Positions 52,464-59,874 of a DNA stretch of 64,000 nt are shown here, piece by piece. Numbering within the stretch: the stretch's first letter is position 1; each line of letters starts with the position of its first letter. Source of the DNA: Arthrobacter sp. efr-133-TYG-118 (GTDB taxonomy: Bacteria; Actinomycetota; Actinomycetes; Actinomycetales; Micrococcaceae); the NCBI RefSeq assembly GCF_030209755.1, contig NZ_JARVRH010000025.1, positions 41,347-105,346 of the forward strand, in the 5' to 3' direction. Below the pieces are notes generated by a model. It searched no databases, was not told the DNA's origin, and worked only from the letters and a program-made list of their open reading frames with translations. A program made the position numbers and the translations under genes.

Positions 52464-52643
52464 ATGGACTCGCAGGATAAGAACAACGTCGTGGAATTCC
52501 CGGCGCCCGGCCAGGAACTGTACCTGCCGTTCGGCGCTACGGATCCTGACTTCTATATTCCGGCCGACTGTGACCGCATGCCCGGGACTTTCTCCCGTTG
52601 GCTGCGCGCCCTTCCGGTATTCGGCCGGCAGCGTTCTTCTTAG
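52464..52643 (+). CDS. Small ORF, 59 residues, unknown
   Basis: ATG with a near-perfect Shine-Dalgarno sequence (TAGGAGGA, 4-5 bases upstream). It encodes MDSQDKNNVVEFPAPGQEL, then FGATDPDFYIPADCDRMPG and a basic end WLRALPVFGRQRSS. It is soluble, Pro/Asp-rich at the start and basic at the end. No family recognised. It is divergent from uricase and is followed by a family C hairpin that may act as its terminator. An AT-rich stretch (52390-52410) just upstream may be its promoter. Confidence 0.6.
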   Translation: MDSQDKNNVVEFPAPGQELYLPFGATDPDFYIPADCDRMPGTFSRWLRALPVFGRQRSS

Positions 52644-52655
52644 GCGAATACGTGA

Positions 52656-52701
52656 GTGTGGCCCGGGTGCTGCGTTCCAGAACGCAGCACCCGGGCCACA
52701 C
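52656..52701. repeat. Hairpin repeat family C, copy 2
   Basis: Perfect 21-base arms (GTGTGGCCCGGGTGCTGCGTT and complement) flank the loop CCAG, followed by CCACGAT as in copy 1 (40515-40560). It lies 12 bases after the small ORF and upstream of the DUF2510 gene end. Confidence 0.9.
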
Positions 52702-52735
52702 CCACGATCTCGGTCAACGTGGAGCGAGGAGAGCC

Positions 52736-53476
52736 CTACATCGGCAGGGCCTTGGCGATAGTCGAAACGATCATGCTCACTTTGACGGACACCAGGATCA
52801 GGCTCACGGCAGTCAGGCCAATCAGTGCCCAAACCGGTGCGAGTCCGCGCTGCGGGGCGACCTTGTGGACGATCACTGAACGGCCCACGACGTAGACTCC
52901 GGCGCCCAGGAAGGCCCATGCCCAGTGGAAGGGGCGGACCACCCCGTCCCTTTGCAGCTTTTGCCAGTCGAGGTAGGACAAGAGAACGCTGACCCCGTAG
53001 ATGAGCCAAGATGAGATAACCAGCAGGAAATACGGAACGCTGAACGCGCTGGGATCGAGGGTGGGTACGCGCCTGGCGCCGACATACCTCAGGTGGAAGA
53101 CCGGATTCCAGAGCAGCAGGATAATCAGCGTGATGACCGGCAGCAGCGTGACGAGCCAGATGAACGGATTGTAGACCGGCGTCTGCTTGCTGATTTCCGG
53201 GCGCGGCGCGGGCTGGACCGGCCCCCCGTATTGCCCTGGCCCCCCGTATTGCCCTGGCCCCCCGTATTGCCCTGGCCGCGCGGCCGCGGGCCACGCCGCG
53301 CCGGGCTGACCCGCGCCGGGCTGACCCGTGCCAGGCTGGCCCGCGCCGGGCTGACTGGGTGGGTTCCATGCGTTTCCAGTCCAGGCGTTACCGTCCCACC
53401 ACCGTAGTTGCCCGGAGCCCGAGGGGTCCGGGTACCAACCTGGAGGAGTCGGCGAGTTGTGCTGGGGGACGGTCAT
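52736..53476 (-). CDS. DUF2510 domain membrane protein with Gly/Pro/Gln repeats
   Basis: A 246-residue protein. A DUF2510 motif (PGWYPDPSGSGQLRWWDG, residues 12-29) is followed by a low-complexity linker with four GxGQP units and three GQYGGP units. Four hydrophobic segments follow, including WLVTLLPVITLIILLLW and YFLLVISSWLIYGVSVLL. The family is common in actinobacteria and of unknown function. AGGAGG precedes the ATG. Not evidently part of purine metabolism. Confidence 0.85.
   Translation of the reverse strand: MTVPQHNSPTPPGWYPDPSGSGQLRWWDGNAWTGNAWNPPSQPGAGQPGTGQPGAGQPGAAWPAAARPGQYGGPGQYGGPGQYGGPVQPAPRPEISKQTPVYNPFIWLVTLLPVITLIILLLWNPVFHLRYVGARRVPTLDPSAFSVPYFLLVISSWLIYGVSVLLSYLDWQKLQRDGVVRPFHWAWAFLGAGVYVVGRSVIVHKVAPQRGLAPVWALIGLTAVSLILVSVKVSMIVSTIAKALPM
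53222..53357. repeat. Coding tandem repeats inside the DUF2510 gene
   Basis: Three perfect 18-base units (53222-53275; CCCCCCGTATTGCCCTGG) encode GQYGGP repeats. Four 15-base units (53298-53357) encode GAGQP-like repeats. The near-identity of units points to recent slippage and likely strain-to-strain length variation. Confidence 0.9.
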
Positions 53477-53516
53477 GATGTGCCTCCTGATCTACGACCT
53501 AATCGAGAGGCTACTC

Positions 53517-54914
53517 CTAACCGCTGATGATTTTCTGTGCGGCGGCTGAGTGTTTGGCAATAAGTTCCGGGATGTCCAGATCCGGAATCTGGCCGTCCAC
53601 AACGCGCCATGTGCCGCCCACCATGACGCGGTCGGCGTGGTCTGCCGCGCAGAGCAACAATGCCGCGACGGGATCGTGGCTCCCGGAGAAGCGCAGCCCC
53701 TCGGGCTTGAACATGGCAAGGTCTGCCTGCATTCCGGGAGCAATCTGGCCGATGTCGGTGCGGCCCAACACCGCAGCGGATCCCCGCGTCGCCCAGCCGA
53801 GGGCGCGCTCCACGGGGACGTGCGCACCGTAGCGCAGCCGCTGCAGATACAGCGCTTGCCGCGCTTCGAGGATCATGTTGGAGGCATCGTTCGACGCCGA
53901 ACCGTCCACTCCCAGCCCTACCGGAACCCCGGCGGCCTCAAGTTCCAGCACCCGTGCGGTGCCGGACGCGAGCCGCATGTTCGACGTCGGGCAGTGCGCG
54001 ACGGCGGTGCCCGCGGCACCCAGCCGGGCGATCTCGTCGTCGTCGAAATGGATGCCGTGGCCAAGCCAGGTGCGTTTTCCGAGCCAGCCGACGCTGTCCA
54101 GATAATCCACGGTGCGCAACCCGAACATCTCGCGGCAGAAATCTTCCTCGTCGATGGTTTCCGCGAGGTGCGTGTGCAGCCGGACATCCAACCGTTCGGC
54201 CATGGCTGCGCTCTCGGCCATGATCTCCCTGGTCACCGAGAACGGCGAGCAGGGGGCCAAGGCGATCTGGATGACCGCTCCGTCTCCCCGTTCGTGGTAC
54301 TTCCCGATCAGCCGTTCGCTGTCTGCGAGGATCACCTCCGGGCGCTGCACGGTGGACCGCGGCGGCAGGCCGCCGTCGTCCTCGCCCAGCGTCATGGACC
54401 CGCGGGTGAGCGTGGCGCGCATGCCGAGTTCACGCACGACGCCGACCTCGACGTCGATCGCGTCCTCAAGTCCCGCGGGGAAGAGGTAGTGGTGGTCGGC
54501 CGCCGTGGTGCAACCGGAAAGCAGGAGTTCCGCAAGCGCTACTTTCACGGCAAGTTCGAGGCTGTCCGGCTTCAACCGCGCCCACACGGGATACAGGTTC
54601 TGCAACCAGGGGAACAGGGGAGCGTTCGCCACCGGACCCCACGCGCGGGTGAGCGTTTGGTAGAAGTGGTGGTGCGTGTTGATGAGACCTGGCAGCAGGA
54701 CATGGCTGCCGGCGTCGAAAGTTTCATGGCACGGCGCGGAAGGGCGCTTTCCGGCGGGGACGAGCTCCGCGATTTTCCCATCGCTGACTACGATGCCGCC
54801 GCGGGCGTCGAGCCCGTTGGCGGTGAACACATCGAGGGGATTCTTGATCCAGAGCCGGGAAGAGGCTGGATCTGTTGCCGGGGCTGCCGGCTGGAAATCG
54901 GATTTAGGGGACAC
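53517..54914 (-). CDS. 8-oxoguanine deaminase-like amidohydrolase
   Basis: A 465-residue amidohydrolase of the cytosine/guanine deaminase class, with metal-binding NTHHHFYQT, HTHLAETIDEED, LGHGIHFDD and the late Asp in GLGVDGSASND. The DADHHY- and CSPFSVT-like segments fit 8-oxoguanine deaminases. It would convert 8-oxoguanine to urate, feeding uricase. I chose the GTG that lies 5 bases after AAGGA; an upstream ATG would add about 26-31 residues. It diverges from guanine deaminase. Confidence 0.82.
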   Translation of the reverse strand: MSPKSDFQPAAPATDPASSRLWIKNPLDVFTANGLDARGGIVVSDGKIAELVPAGKRPSAPCHETFDAGSHVLLPGLINTHHHFYQTLTRAWGPVANAPLFPWLQNLYPVWARLKPDSLELAVKVALAELLLSGCTTAADHHYLFPAGLEDAIDVEVGVVRELGMRATLTRGSMTLGEDDGGLPPRSTVQRPEVILADSERLIGKYHERGDGAVIQIALAPCSPFSVTREIMAESAAMAERLDVRLHTHLAETIDEEDFCREMFGLRTVDYLDSVGWLGKRTWLGHGIHFDDDEIARLGAAGTAVAHCPTSNMRLASGTARVLELEAAGVPVGLGVDGSASNDASNMILEARQALYLQRLRYGAHVPVERALGWATRGSAAVLGRTDIGQIAPGMQADLAMFKPEGLRFSGSHDPVAALLLCAADHADRVMVGGTWRVVDGQIPDLDIPELIAKHSAAAQKIISG

Positions 54915-55303
54915 TGGAATCCTTGTCTGGTCGGCGTAGTTGCGTTCCAGCTCAGTGGTTCCTGTCTGCTGATCCAGGTTCCGGCGGGTCATCCCTGCCG
55001 ATGGCACCCAGCGTAGGTGGCTCGCCGAAGTGCGTCAATGTGACCGACGCCCCAAGCCCGGTTACCGCCCGGCATCAAGCGCGAATTTCACATGTCGAAA
55101 CTTTTTTTCCAGAAACTATGGCGCGGCTCACATCTCCGGTGCTAATCTCAATTTGCCAAAGGCGGGCACCCGGACTTCCGGGAAGCTATCTACCAGGCGA
55201 AACCTTCACAAGCACATGCTGAAGCCTGGTAATCGCAGCACTGGTCTGTCATGTTCAGATGCCTCCCTGGTTACAGGCTTCCTCAGCACTAAGGAAGTCG
55301 CAC
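54915..55303. promoter_or_regulatory. Divergent control region of the two deaminase genes
   Basis: About 390 bases separate the two deaminase genes. Near the middle, TTTCACATGTCGAAAC (55087-55101) is followed by a run of seven T and a second GAAAC (55112-55116). This is the most AT-rich part and may be an operator and promoter. No clear -35/-10 pair is assigned. Confidence 0.45.
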
Positions 55304-55798
55304 ATGAGTACCACCGTCACGGCCGAACATTTCTTGGCCACATCCATTGAGCTGGCAACAGCCAATGTCCTCAACAGCGGCGGGCCGTTCGGCGCCGTCA
55401 TTGTCACCGCGGATGGCCGCGCCTTCGAAGGCGTCAACCGGGTCACCGCAAGCAACGACCCCACGGCGCACGCCGAGGTCACCGCGATCCGCAATGCCTG
55501 CCGCGAGCTCGGCACCTTCGATCTCAGCGGAGCCACCCTCTACACGAGCTGCGAGCCATGCCCCATGTGCCTGGCCTCGGCTCTCTGGGCCCGCATCGGC
55601 AACGTGGTCTTCGCAGCCGACCGGCACGACGCCGCCTCCGTCGGCTTCGACGACGCCGTCTTCTACGAATACTTCGAAAACGAGGACCGGGACACGCTCA
55701 TGCCGGTCACCAAGCTGGAACTGGGCGACCCCCAGGCACCGGCCATCCTGGAACCCTTCAACACCTGGAACACGCTTGACTCCAGGATTGACTACTAG
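55304..55798 (+). CDS. Nucleoside/guanine deaminase (CDA-fold)
   Basis: A 164-residue zinc deaminase of the cytidine deaminase superfamily. The active site is HAEVTAIRNAC (His and proton-shuttle Glu) and TSCEPCPMCLASALWA (two Cys). This is the guanine-deaminase-like group, which makes xanthine from guanine. It ends in a YEYFENEDRD helix and a TWNTLDSRIDY tail. AAGGAAG is 7 bases before ATG. It is followed after 6 bases by an AzgA-type permease, so uptake and deamination are coupled. Confidence 0.9.
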   Translation: MSTTVTAEHFLATSIELATANVLNSGGPFGAVIVTADGRAFEGVNRVTASNDPTAHAEVTAIRNACRELGTFDLSGATLYTSCEPCPMCLASALWARIGNVVFAADRHDAASVGFDDAVFYEYFENEDRDTLMPVTKLELGDPQAPAILEPFNTWNTLDSRIDY

Positions 55799-55804
55799 GG
55801 CCCG

Positions 55805-57385
55805 GTGGCTGAAATGACAATCCTGGACCCCGCAGAAATGCGAACGGCAACTGAAAAGCAGGCTGTGCCTTCCGGTGCAGGGCAGACAGATGCACGCGAA
55901 AAGCACACGGCAACCGGACTGGCACAGCGGGGCAGCAGCCCCAGGCCCCCGGCGTCGAACTCCTTCCTGGATCGTTTCTTCCAGATCACCAAGCGTGGCT
56001 CCACGCTGGCCCGCGAATTCCGCGGCGGCATCGTCACGTTCTTCACGATGGCCTACATCGTCATCCTCAACCCACTGATCCTGGGCGGATTCTCGGCCCA
56101 GAACGCACCCACGGATGTGGCTGGCGGATGGTTGTCCGCAGCGCAGGTGGGGGCAGTCACCGGCCTGACCGCCGGTGTCATGACGGTCCTCTTCGGCCTC
56201 ATCGCGAACCTGCCGTTCGGGCTCGCCGCAGGCTTGGGAATCAACTCGTTCCTCGCAGTCGCCGTCATCCATGAAGTCACCTGGCCGGAAGCCATGGGCC
56301 TGGTGGTCATCAACGGCATCCTGATTGTCCTGTTCGGCGTCACGGGTGCCCGGACCGCGATCTTCAAGGCTGTCCCCAAGGAACTCAAGGCCGCCATCAC
56401 CGTTGGCATCGGCCTGTTCATCGCCTTCATCGGCTTCGTCGATTCCGGTTTCGTCCGCGCCACAAAAGGCGGACCGCCGGTACAGCTAGGCAACGATGGT
56501 TCCATCACCTCCATACCTACCCTTGTTTTCATTGTTGGTCTGCTGGTCATGGGAATCCTCGTGGCCCGCAAGATCCAGGGCGGCCTCCTGATCGGAATCG
56601 TCGCCACCACGGTCCTCGCCGCCGTCGTCGAGGCCGTCATGCATATCGGGCCTGGCAGCGCCGCCAATCCCGGTGGCTGGCACCTCAACACCCCTGTACT
56701 GTCCGGCCAGCTGGTTTCCGCCCCGGACTTCAGCCTGGTAGGCCACTTCGACCTCTTCGGTTCGTTCTCGCGGATCGGCGGCTTGGCGGCCACGATGCTG
56801 GTGTTCACCCTGGTGTTCACCAACTTCTTCGACGCCATGGGCACCATGACCGGCCTCGCCAAGAGCGCCGGCGTGGCCTACAACGACGGGACGTTCCCCA
56901 AGCTCAAGTCGGCCTTCATCGTCGAAGGCCTGGGCGCGGTAGCCGGCGGCGCGACGTCGGGCTCGTCCAACACGGTGTACATTGACTCCGCTGCCGGAAT
57001 TGGCGAAGGCGCCCGCACCGGCCTGGCGTCGGTGGTCACGGGTCTGCTGTTCCTGGGTTCGATGTTCCTGACCCCGCTCACCAGCGTGGTTCCGCTCGAG
57101 GTCGCAGCCGCGGCCCTGGTGGTGGTGGGCGCCATGATGATGGCACAGATCCGCGAGATCAAGTTCTCCAAGTTCTCCGTGGCCCTGCCCGCTTTCCTCA
57201 CGATCGTCACCATGCCGCTCACATACTCCATCGCCAACGGCATCGGCGTCGGATTCATCTCCTGGGCCGTCATCCACTCGGCATCGGGGAAAGGCAGGAA
57301 AGTCCATCCGCTCATGTGGGTGGTGACCCTGGGCTTCTTGATCTACTTTGCCCGCGGGCCGATCAGCGCACTCATGGGAGCGTAG
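55805..57385 (+). CDS. NCS2-family permease, AzgA/guanine-hypoxanthine type
   Basis: A 526-residue permease with a hydrophilic N-terminal tail of about 65 residues. Family motifs are TLAREFRGGIVTFFTMAYIVILNP and GLAAGLGINSFLA near the N-terminus and TNFFDAMGTMTGLAKSAG later. This is the AzgA branch that carries adenine, guanine and hypoxanthine. The GTG start is near a poor Shine-Dalgarno sequence; translation may be coupled to the deaminase. It supplies substrate to the deaminase and xanthine dehydrogenase genes around it. Confidence 0.93.
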   Translation: MAEMTILDPAEMRTATEKQAVPSGAGQTDAREKHTATGLAQRGSSPRPPASNSFLDRFFQITKRGSTLAREFRGGIVTFFTMAYIVILNPLILGGFSAQNAPTDVAGGWLSAAQVGAVTGLTAGVMTVLFGLIANLPFGLAAGLGINSFLAVAVIHEVTWPEAMGLVVINGILIVLFGVTGARTAIFKAVPKELKAAITVGIGLFIAFIGFVDSGFVRATKGGPPVQLGNDGSITSIPTLVFIVGLLVMGILVARKIQGGLLIGIVATTVLAAVVEAVMHIGPGSAANPGGWHLNTPVLSGQLVSAPDFSLVGHFDLFGSFSRIGGLAATMLVFTLVFTNFFDAMGTMTGLAKSAGVAYNDGTFPKLKSAFIVEGLGAVAGGATSGSSNTVYIDSAAGIGEGARTGLASVVTGLLFLGSMFLTPLTSVVPLEVAAAALVVVGAMMMAQIREIKFSKFSVALPAFLTIVTMPLTYSIANGIGVGFISWAVIHSASGKGRKVHPLMWVVTLGFLIYFARGPISALMGA

Positions 57386-57411
57386 CCGGCCATTAGCGTA
57401 GCCGGCCATTG
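57380..57411. repeat. 16-base tandem duplication at the permease stop codon
   Basis: GCGTAGCCGGCCATTA occurs twice in tandem (57380-57395 and 57396-57411, last base differing). The first copy contains the permease stop codon. Slippage duplication with no evident function. Confidence 0.8.
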
Positions 57412-57692
57412 AGACGGCGGTCCGGCCGCAAGTCACCGCAATGAATAGGCGTCCGCCGATCGTCACCAACCGCATCAAGCGGACGACGACGGCGGGCGGC
57501 GGTGGGGGTGCGGCCGCTCCGCTAAGGACCGGGGTGGGAAATGAGAGGCCCGCCCCGGTCCTCTTCACGCAACGGGGTGCGTGTTTACCCGAAGCTCTCC
57601 TGTACAGACGCAAGGAATGAGAATATGAGGCAAGATCGCACACTGCCCCGGGCGGGTCTCCGGTCCGGGACCTCGGTAAAGGAGGTGTTGCC
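57386..57692. other. Intergenic region before xdhC
   Basis: About 300 bases without a convincing gene. It holds the tandem duplication above and, at 57481-57496, an unpaired GGACGACGACGGCGGG arm like those at 423 and 7493. The xdhC Shine-Dalgarno sequence lies at its end. No promoter is assigned. Confidence 0.6.
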
Positions 57693-58922
57693 ATGCTGGA
57701 TTTGATGCCTTCGCTGGGCACGTGGCGGCCCGCGGTCTCCGGCCAGCGATGCGCCGTCGCCACCATCGTGGCCGCGGGAGGCTCCGTGCCCCGTCCCCTC
57801 GGCACGTCCATGCTGGTTTCCGAACACGGCGATGTTCTTGGCAGCCTCTCCGGAGGGTGCGTGGAAGGCGCCGTGGTGGAGGCTGCCCTTCAAGCAATGC
57901 ACGACGGCGGCAGTCGCCTTGAGTCGTTCGGCTACAGCGCCGAGGACGCGTTCGCCGTCGGGCTCACCTGCGGTGGCGAGCTGGAAGTCCACATCCAGCC
58001 GACGGGGGCCGCCGGCTTGGACCTGGCTTTGTTGAACAGCGCGAGCGGCCCGCAGTCTTCCCTGGCACTCATCCGCAGGCTCGACTCCGCGGGAGGCGCC
58101 GTCGTCGTTCCTGATCCGGCGCGGTTCTCCGCTGTTGGTTCACGGGAACTTTCGGCCCTTCTCGGCGGGGATGACTACCTGATCAGCGCGGCCGCGGCCC
58201 AGCTCGAACCTCTCCTGCATGGCGGCCGCACAGGACTGGTGAGGCTCGCGCCGGCCGAAGGCTGCGGGGTTTCCGGGCCGGAAGCCGAACCCATTACCCT
58301 CTTCGTGGAAAGCCGCTTGCCGGCGGCCCGGATGCTGATCTTTGGCGCCAACGACTTCGGCGCGGCCTTGCTCCCCGCCGGGAAGCTCCTGGGCTACGAG
58401 GTCACTTTGTGCGATGCGAGGCCCGTGTTTTCGAGCCAGGGCCGATTCCTCGACGCCGACCACCTCGTCACCGACTGGCCGCACCGCTACCTTGCCGCGG
58501 AAGCAGCCGCAGCCCGGATCGATTCCCGCACGGTCGTGTGCGTGCTCACGCACGATCCCAAATTCGATATTCCGCTGCTGGAAACCGCCCTTGCTTTGGA
58601 TCTCGCCTATGTGGGAGCCATGGGCTCCAGGCGCAGCCACCGGCAGCGCATCGACGGACTGCTGGACCGCGGCATTCCGGTCGAGGCCCTGGAACGCCTG
58701 CATTCGCCGATCGGACTGGACCTTGGTGCCGTCACTCCCGCCGAAGTTGCGGTGTCCATTACGGCCGAGATCCTCGCGTCCCGCGCTCCGCACCCGGCCT
58801 CGGCCTGTGCACCCTATCCAGCCTCCGGCTGGGGTTCGCTCAAGGACGGCACAGGGCCGATCCACCAGAACGCTCCCGAACACAACAACCCCGAACAAAG
58901 CAAGGTGACCCCATGGACATGA
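57693..58922 (+). CDS. xdhC: XdhC/CoxF-family xanthine dehydrogenase maturation protein
   Basis: A 409-residue protein of the XdhC family, which binds molybdenum cofactor and helps load the sulfurated form into xanthine dehydrogenase. The XdhC/CoxI signature is GGSVPRPLGTSMLV with SLSGGCVEG, followed by the Rossmann domain (MLIFGANDFGAALL, YVGAMGSRRSHRQR). AAAGGAGGTG gives one of the best Shine-Dalgarno sequences in the window. The last 10 bases overlap the FAD-subunit gene. Confidence 0.92.
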   Translation: MLDLMPSLGTWRPAVSGQRCAVATIVAAGGSVPRPLGTSMLVSEHGDVLGSLSGGCVEGAVVEAALQAMHDGGSRLESFGYSAEDAFAVGLTCGGELEVHIQPTGAAGLDLALLNSASGPQSSLALIRRLDSAGGAVVVPDPARFSAVGSRELSALLGGDDYLISAAAAQLEPLLHGGRTGLVRLAPAEGCGVSGPEAEPITLFVESRLPAARMLIFGANDFGAALLPAGKLLGYEVTLCDARPVFSSQGRFLDADHLVTDWPHRYLAAEAAAARIDSRTVVCVLTHDPKFDIPLLETALALDLAYVGAMGSRRSHRQRIDGLLDRGIPVEALERLHSPIGLDLGAVTPAEVAVSITAEILASRAPHPASACAPYPASGWGSLKDGTGPIHQNAPEHNNPEQSKVTPWT

Positions 58923-59872
58923 ACACCATCGAGTCCGTGGTTGCGACCACGGATCCAGGCCAGTGGCGCGAGGGCGACGCCTGGCTCGCCGGCGGTACGG
59001 TCTTGTTCTCCTATGGCAGTCCGGTCGGCAGCGAAGAGCCGCTGATACGACTCTTGGATCTGGGCCAAGCAGGCTGGCCGGCCGTCACCGTGAGCGACGC
59101 CGGCGTTGAGCTGGCCGCCACCTGCACCGTCGCCGAGCTCTACGCACTTCCTGTGTCTGACGCCGTGGCCGGCCGGAACTGGCCGGGACTGGATCTTTTC
59201 CGCCCGTGCTGCGACTCTTTCGTGGCCTCCTTCAAGGTGTGGAACATGTCCACCGTTGGCGGCAATGTGTGCACCTCGCTCCCGGCCGGGCCGATGATTT
59301 CGTTATGCGCAGGCTTGGACGCGAGGGCCACCATCCTTGGCCGGCACGGCAGCAGCCGGACCGTTCCAGTGGCCGAATTCGTTACCGGGGACGGGAAAAA
59401 CTGCCTGGCACCGGGCGAACTCCTGCGCAGCATCCAGCTGCCGGCGTCGGCTTTGGCGGCGAAGGTGGCCTTCCGCCGGCTCTCGCTGAGCAACCTCGGG
59501 CGGTCGGGGGTGCTGCTGATCGGAAGGCTCGACGCCGATGGCGGCCTGGTCCTCACAATCACCGCCGCCACCAAGCGGCCCGTGCAGCTGCGGTTCGCCG
59601 CCGCCGAGTTGCCAGACGCCGGCCAGCTGGCCGCCGCCGTCGGGCATTCGATCCCCTCGGAGCTGTACCACGACGACATCCACGGGCTTCCGGAATGGCG
59701 CCGTGACATGACCTTCCGCCTTGCCGAGGAGATCCGCGCCGAGCTGTGCGGCCCGGGGGAGCCGGGCGGACCGCTCACGGTCTCTGGCGATTTCTGGCCA
59801 CCGCACGCCACCTCGCCGCAACCGTCCACCCAAGCGGAACCATTCAACACCGAGCAGCAGAAGGAGGCCTGA
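58913..59872 (+). CDS. Xanthine dehydrogenase FAD-binding subunit
   Basis: A 319-residue molybdopterin-dehydrogenase FAD subunit. The N-terminal FAD motif is DAWLAGGTVLFSY. The second FAD motif is in MSTVGGNVCTSLPAGPM. The C-terminal CO-dehydrogenase flavoprotein domain follows. It passes electrons from the Fe-S clusters to NAD+ or another acceptor. AAGGTGA is five bases before the ATG. It overlaps xdhC upstream and is followed 2 bases later by the Fe-S/Mo subunit. Confidence 0.92.
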   Translation: MDMNTIESVVATTDPGQWREGDAWLAGGTVLFSYGSPVGSEEPLIRLLDLGQAGWPAVTVSDAGVELAATCTVAELYALPVSDAVAGRNWPGLDLFRPCCDSFVASFKVWNMSTVGGNVCTSLPAGPMISLCAGLDARATILGRHGSSRTVPVAEFVTGDGKNCLAPGELLRSIQLPASALAAKVAFRRLSLSNLGRSGVLLIGRLDADGGLVLTITAATKRPVQLRFAAAELPDAGQLAAAVGHSIPSELYHDDIHGLPEWRRDMTFRLAEEIRAELCGPGEPGGPLTVSGDFWPPHATSPQPSTQAEPFNTEQQKEA

Positions 59873-59874
59873 GC

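Noticed and set aside
57386..57692. A guanine-type purine riboswitch before xdhC
   Set aside because: None of the conserved purine-aptamer junction sequences are visible.
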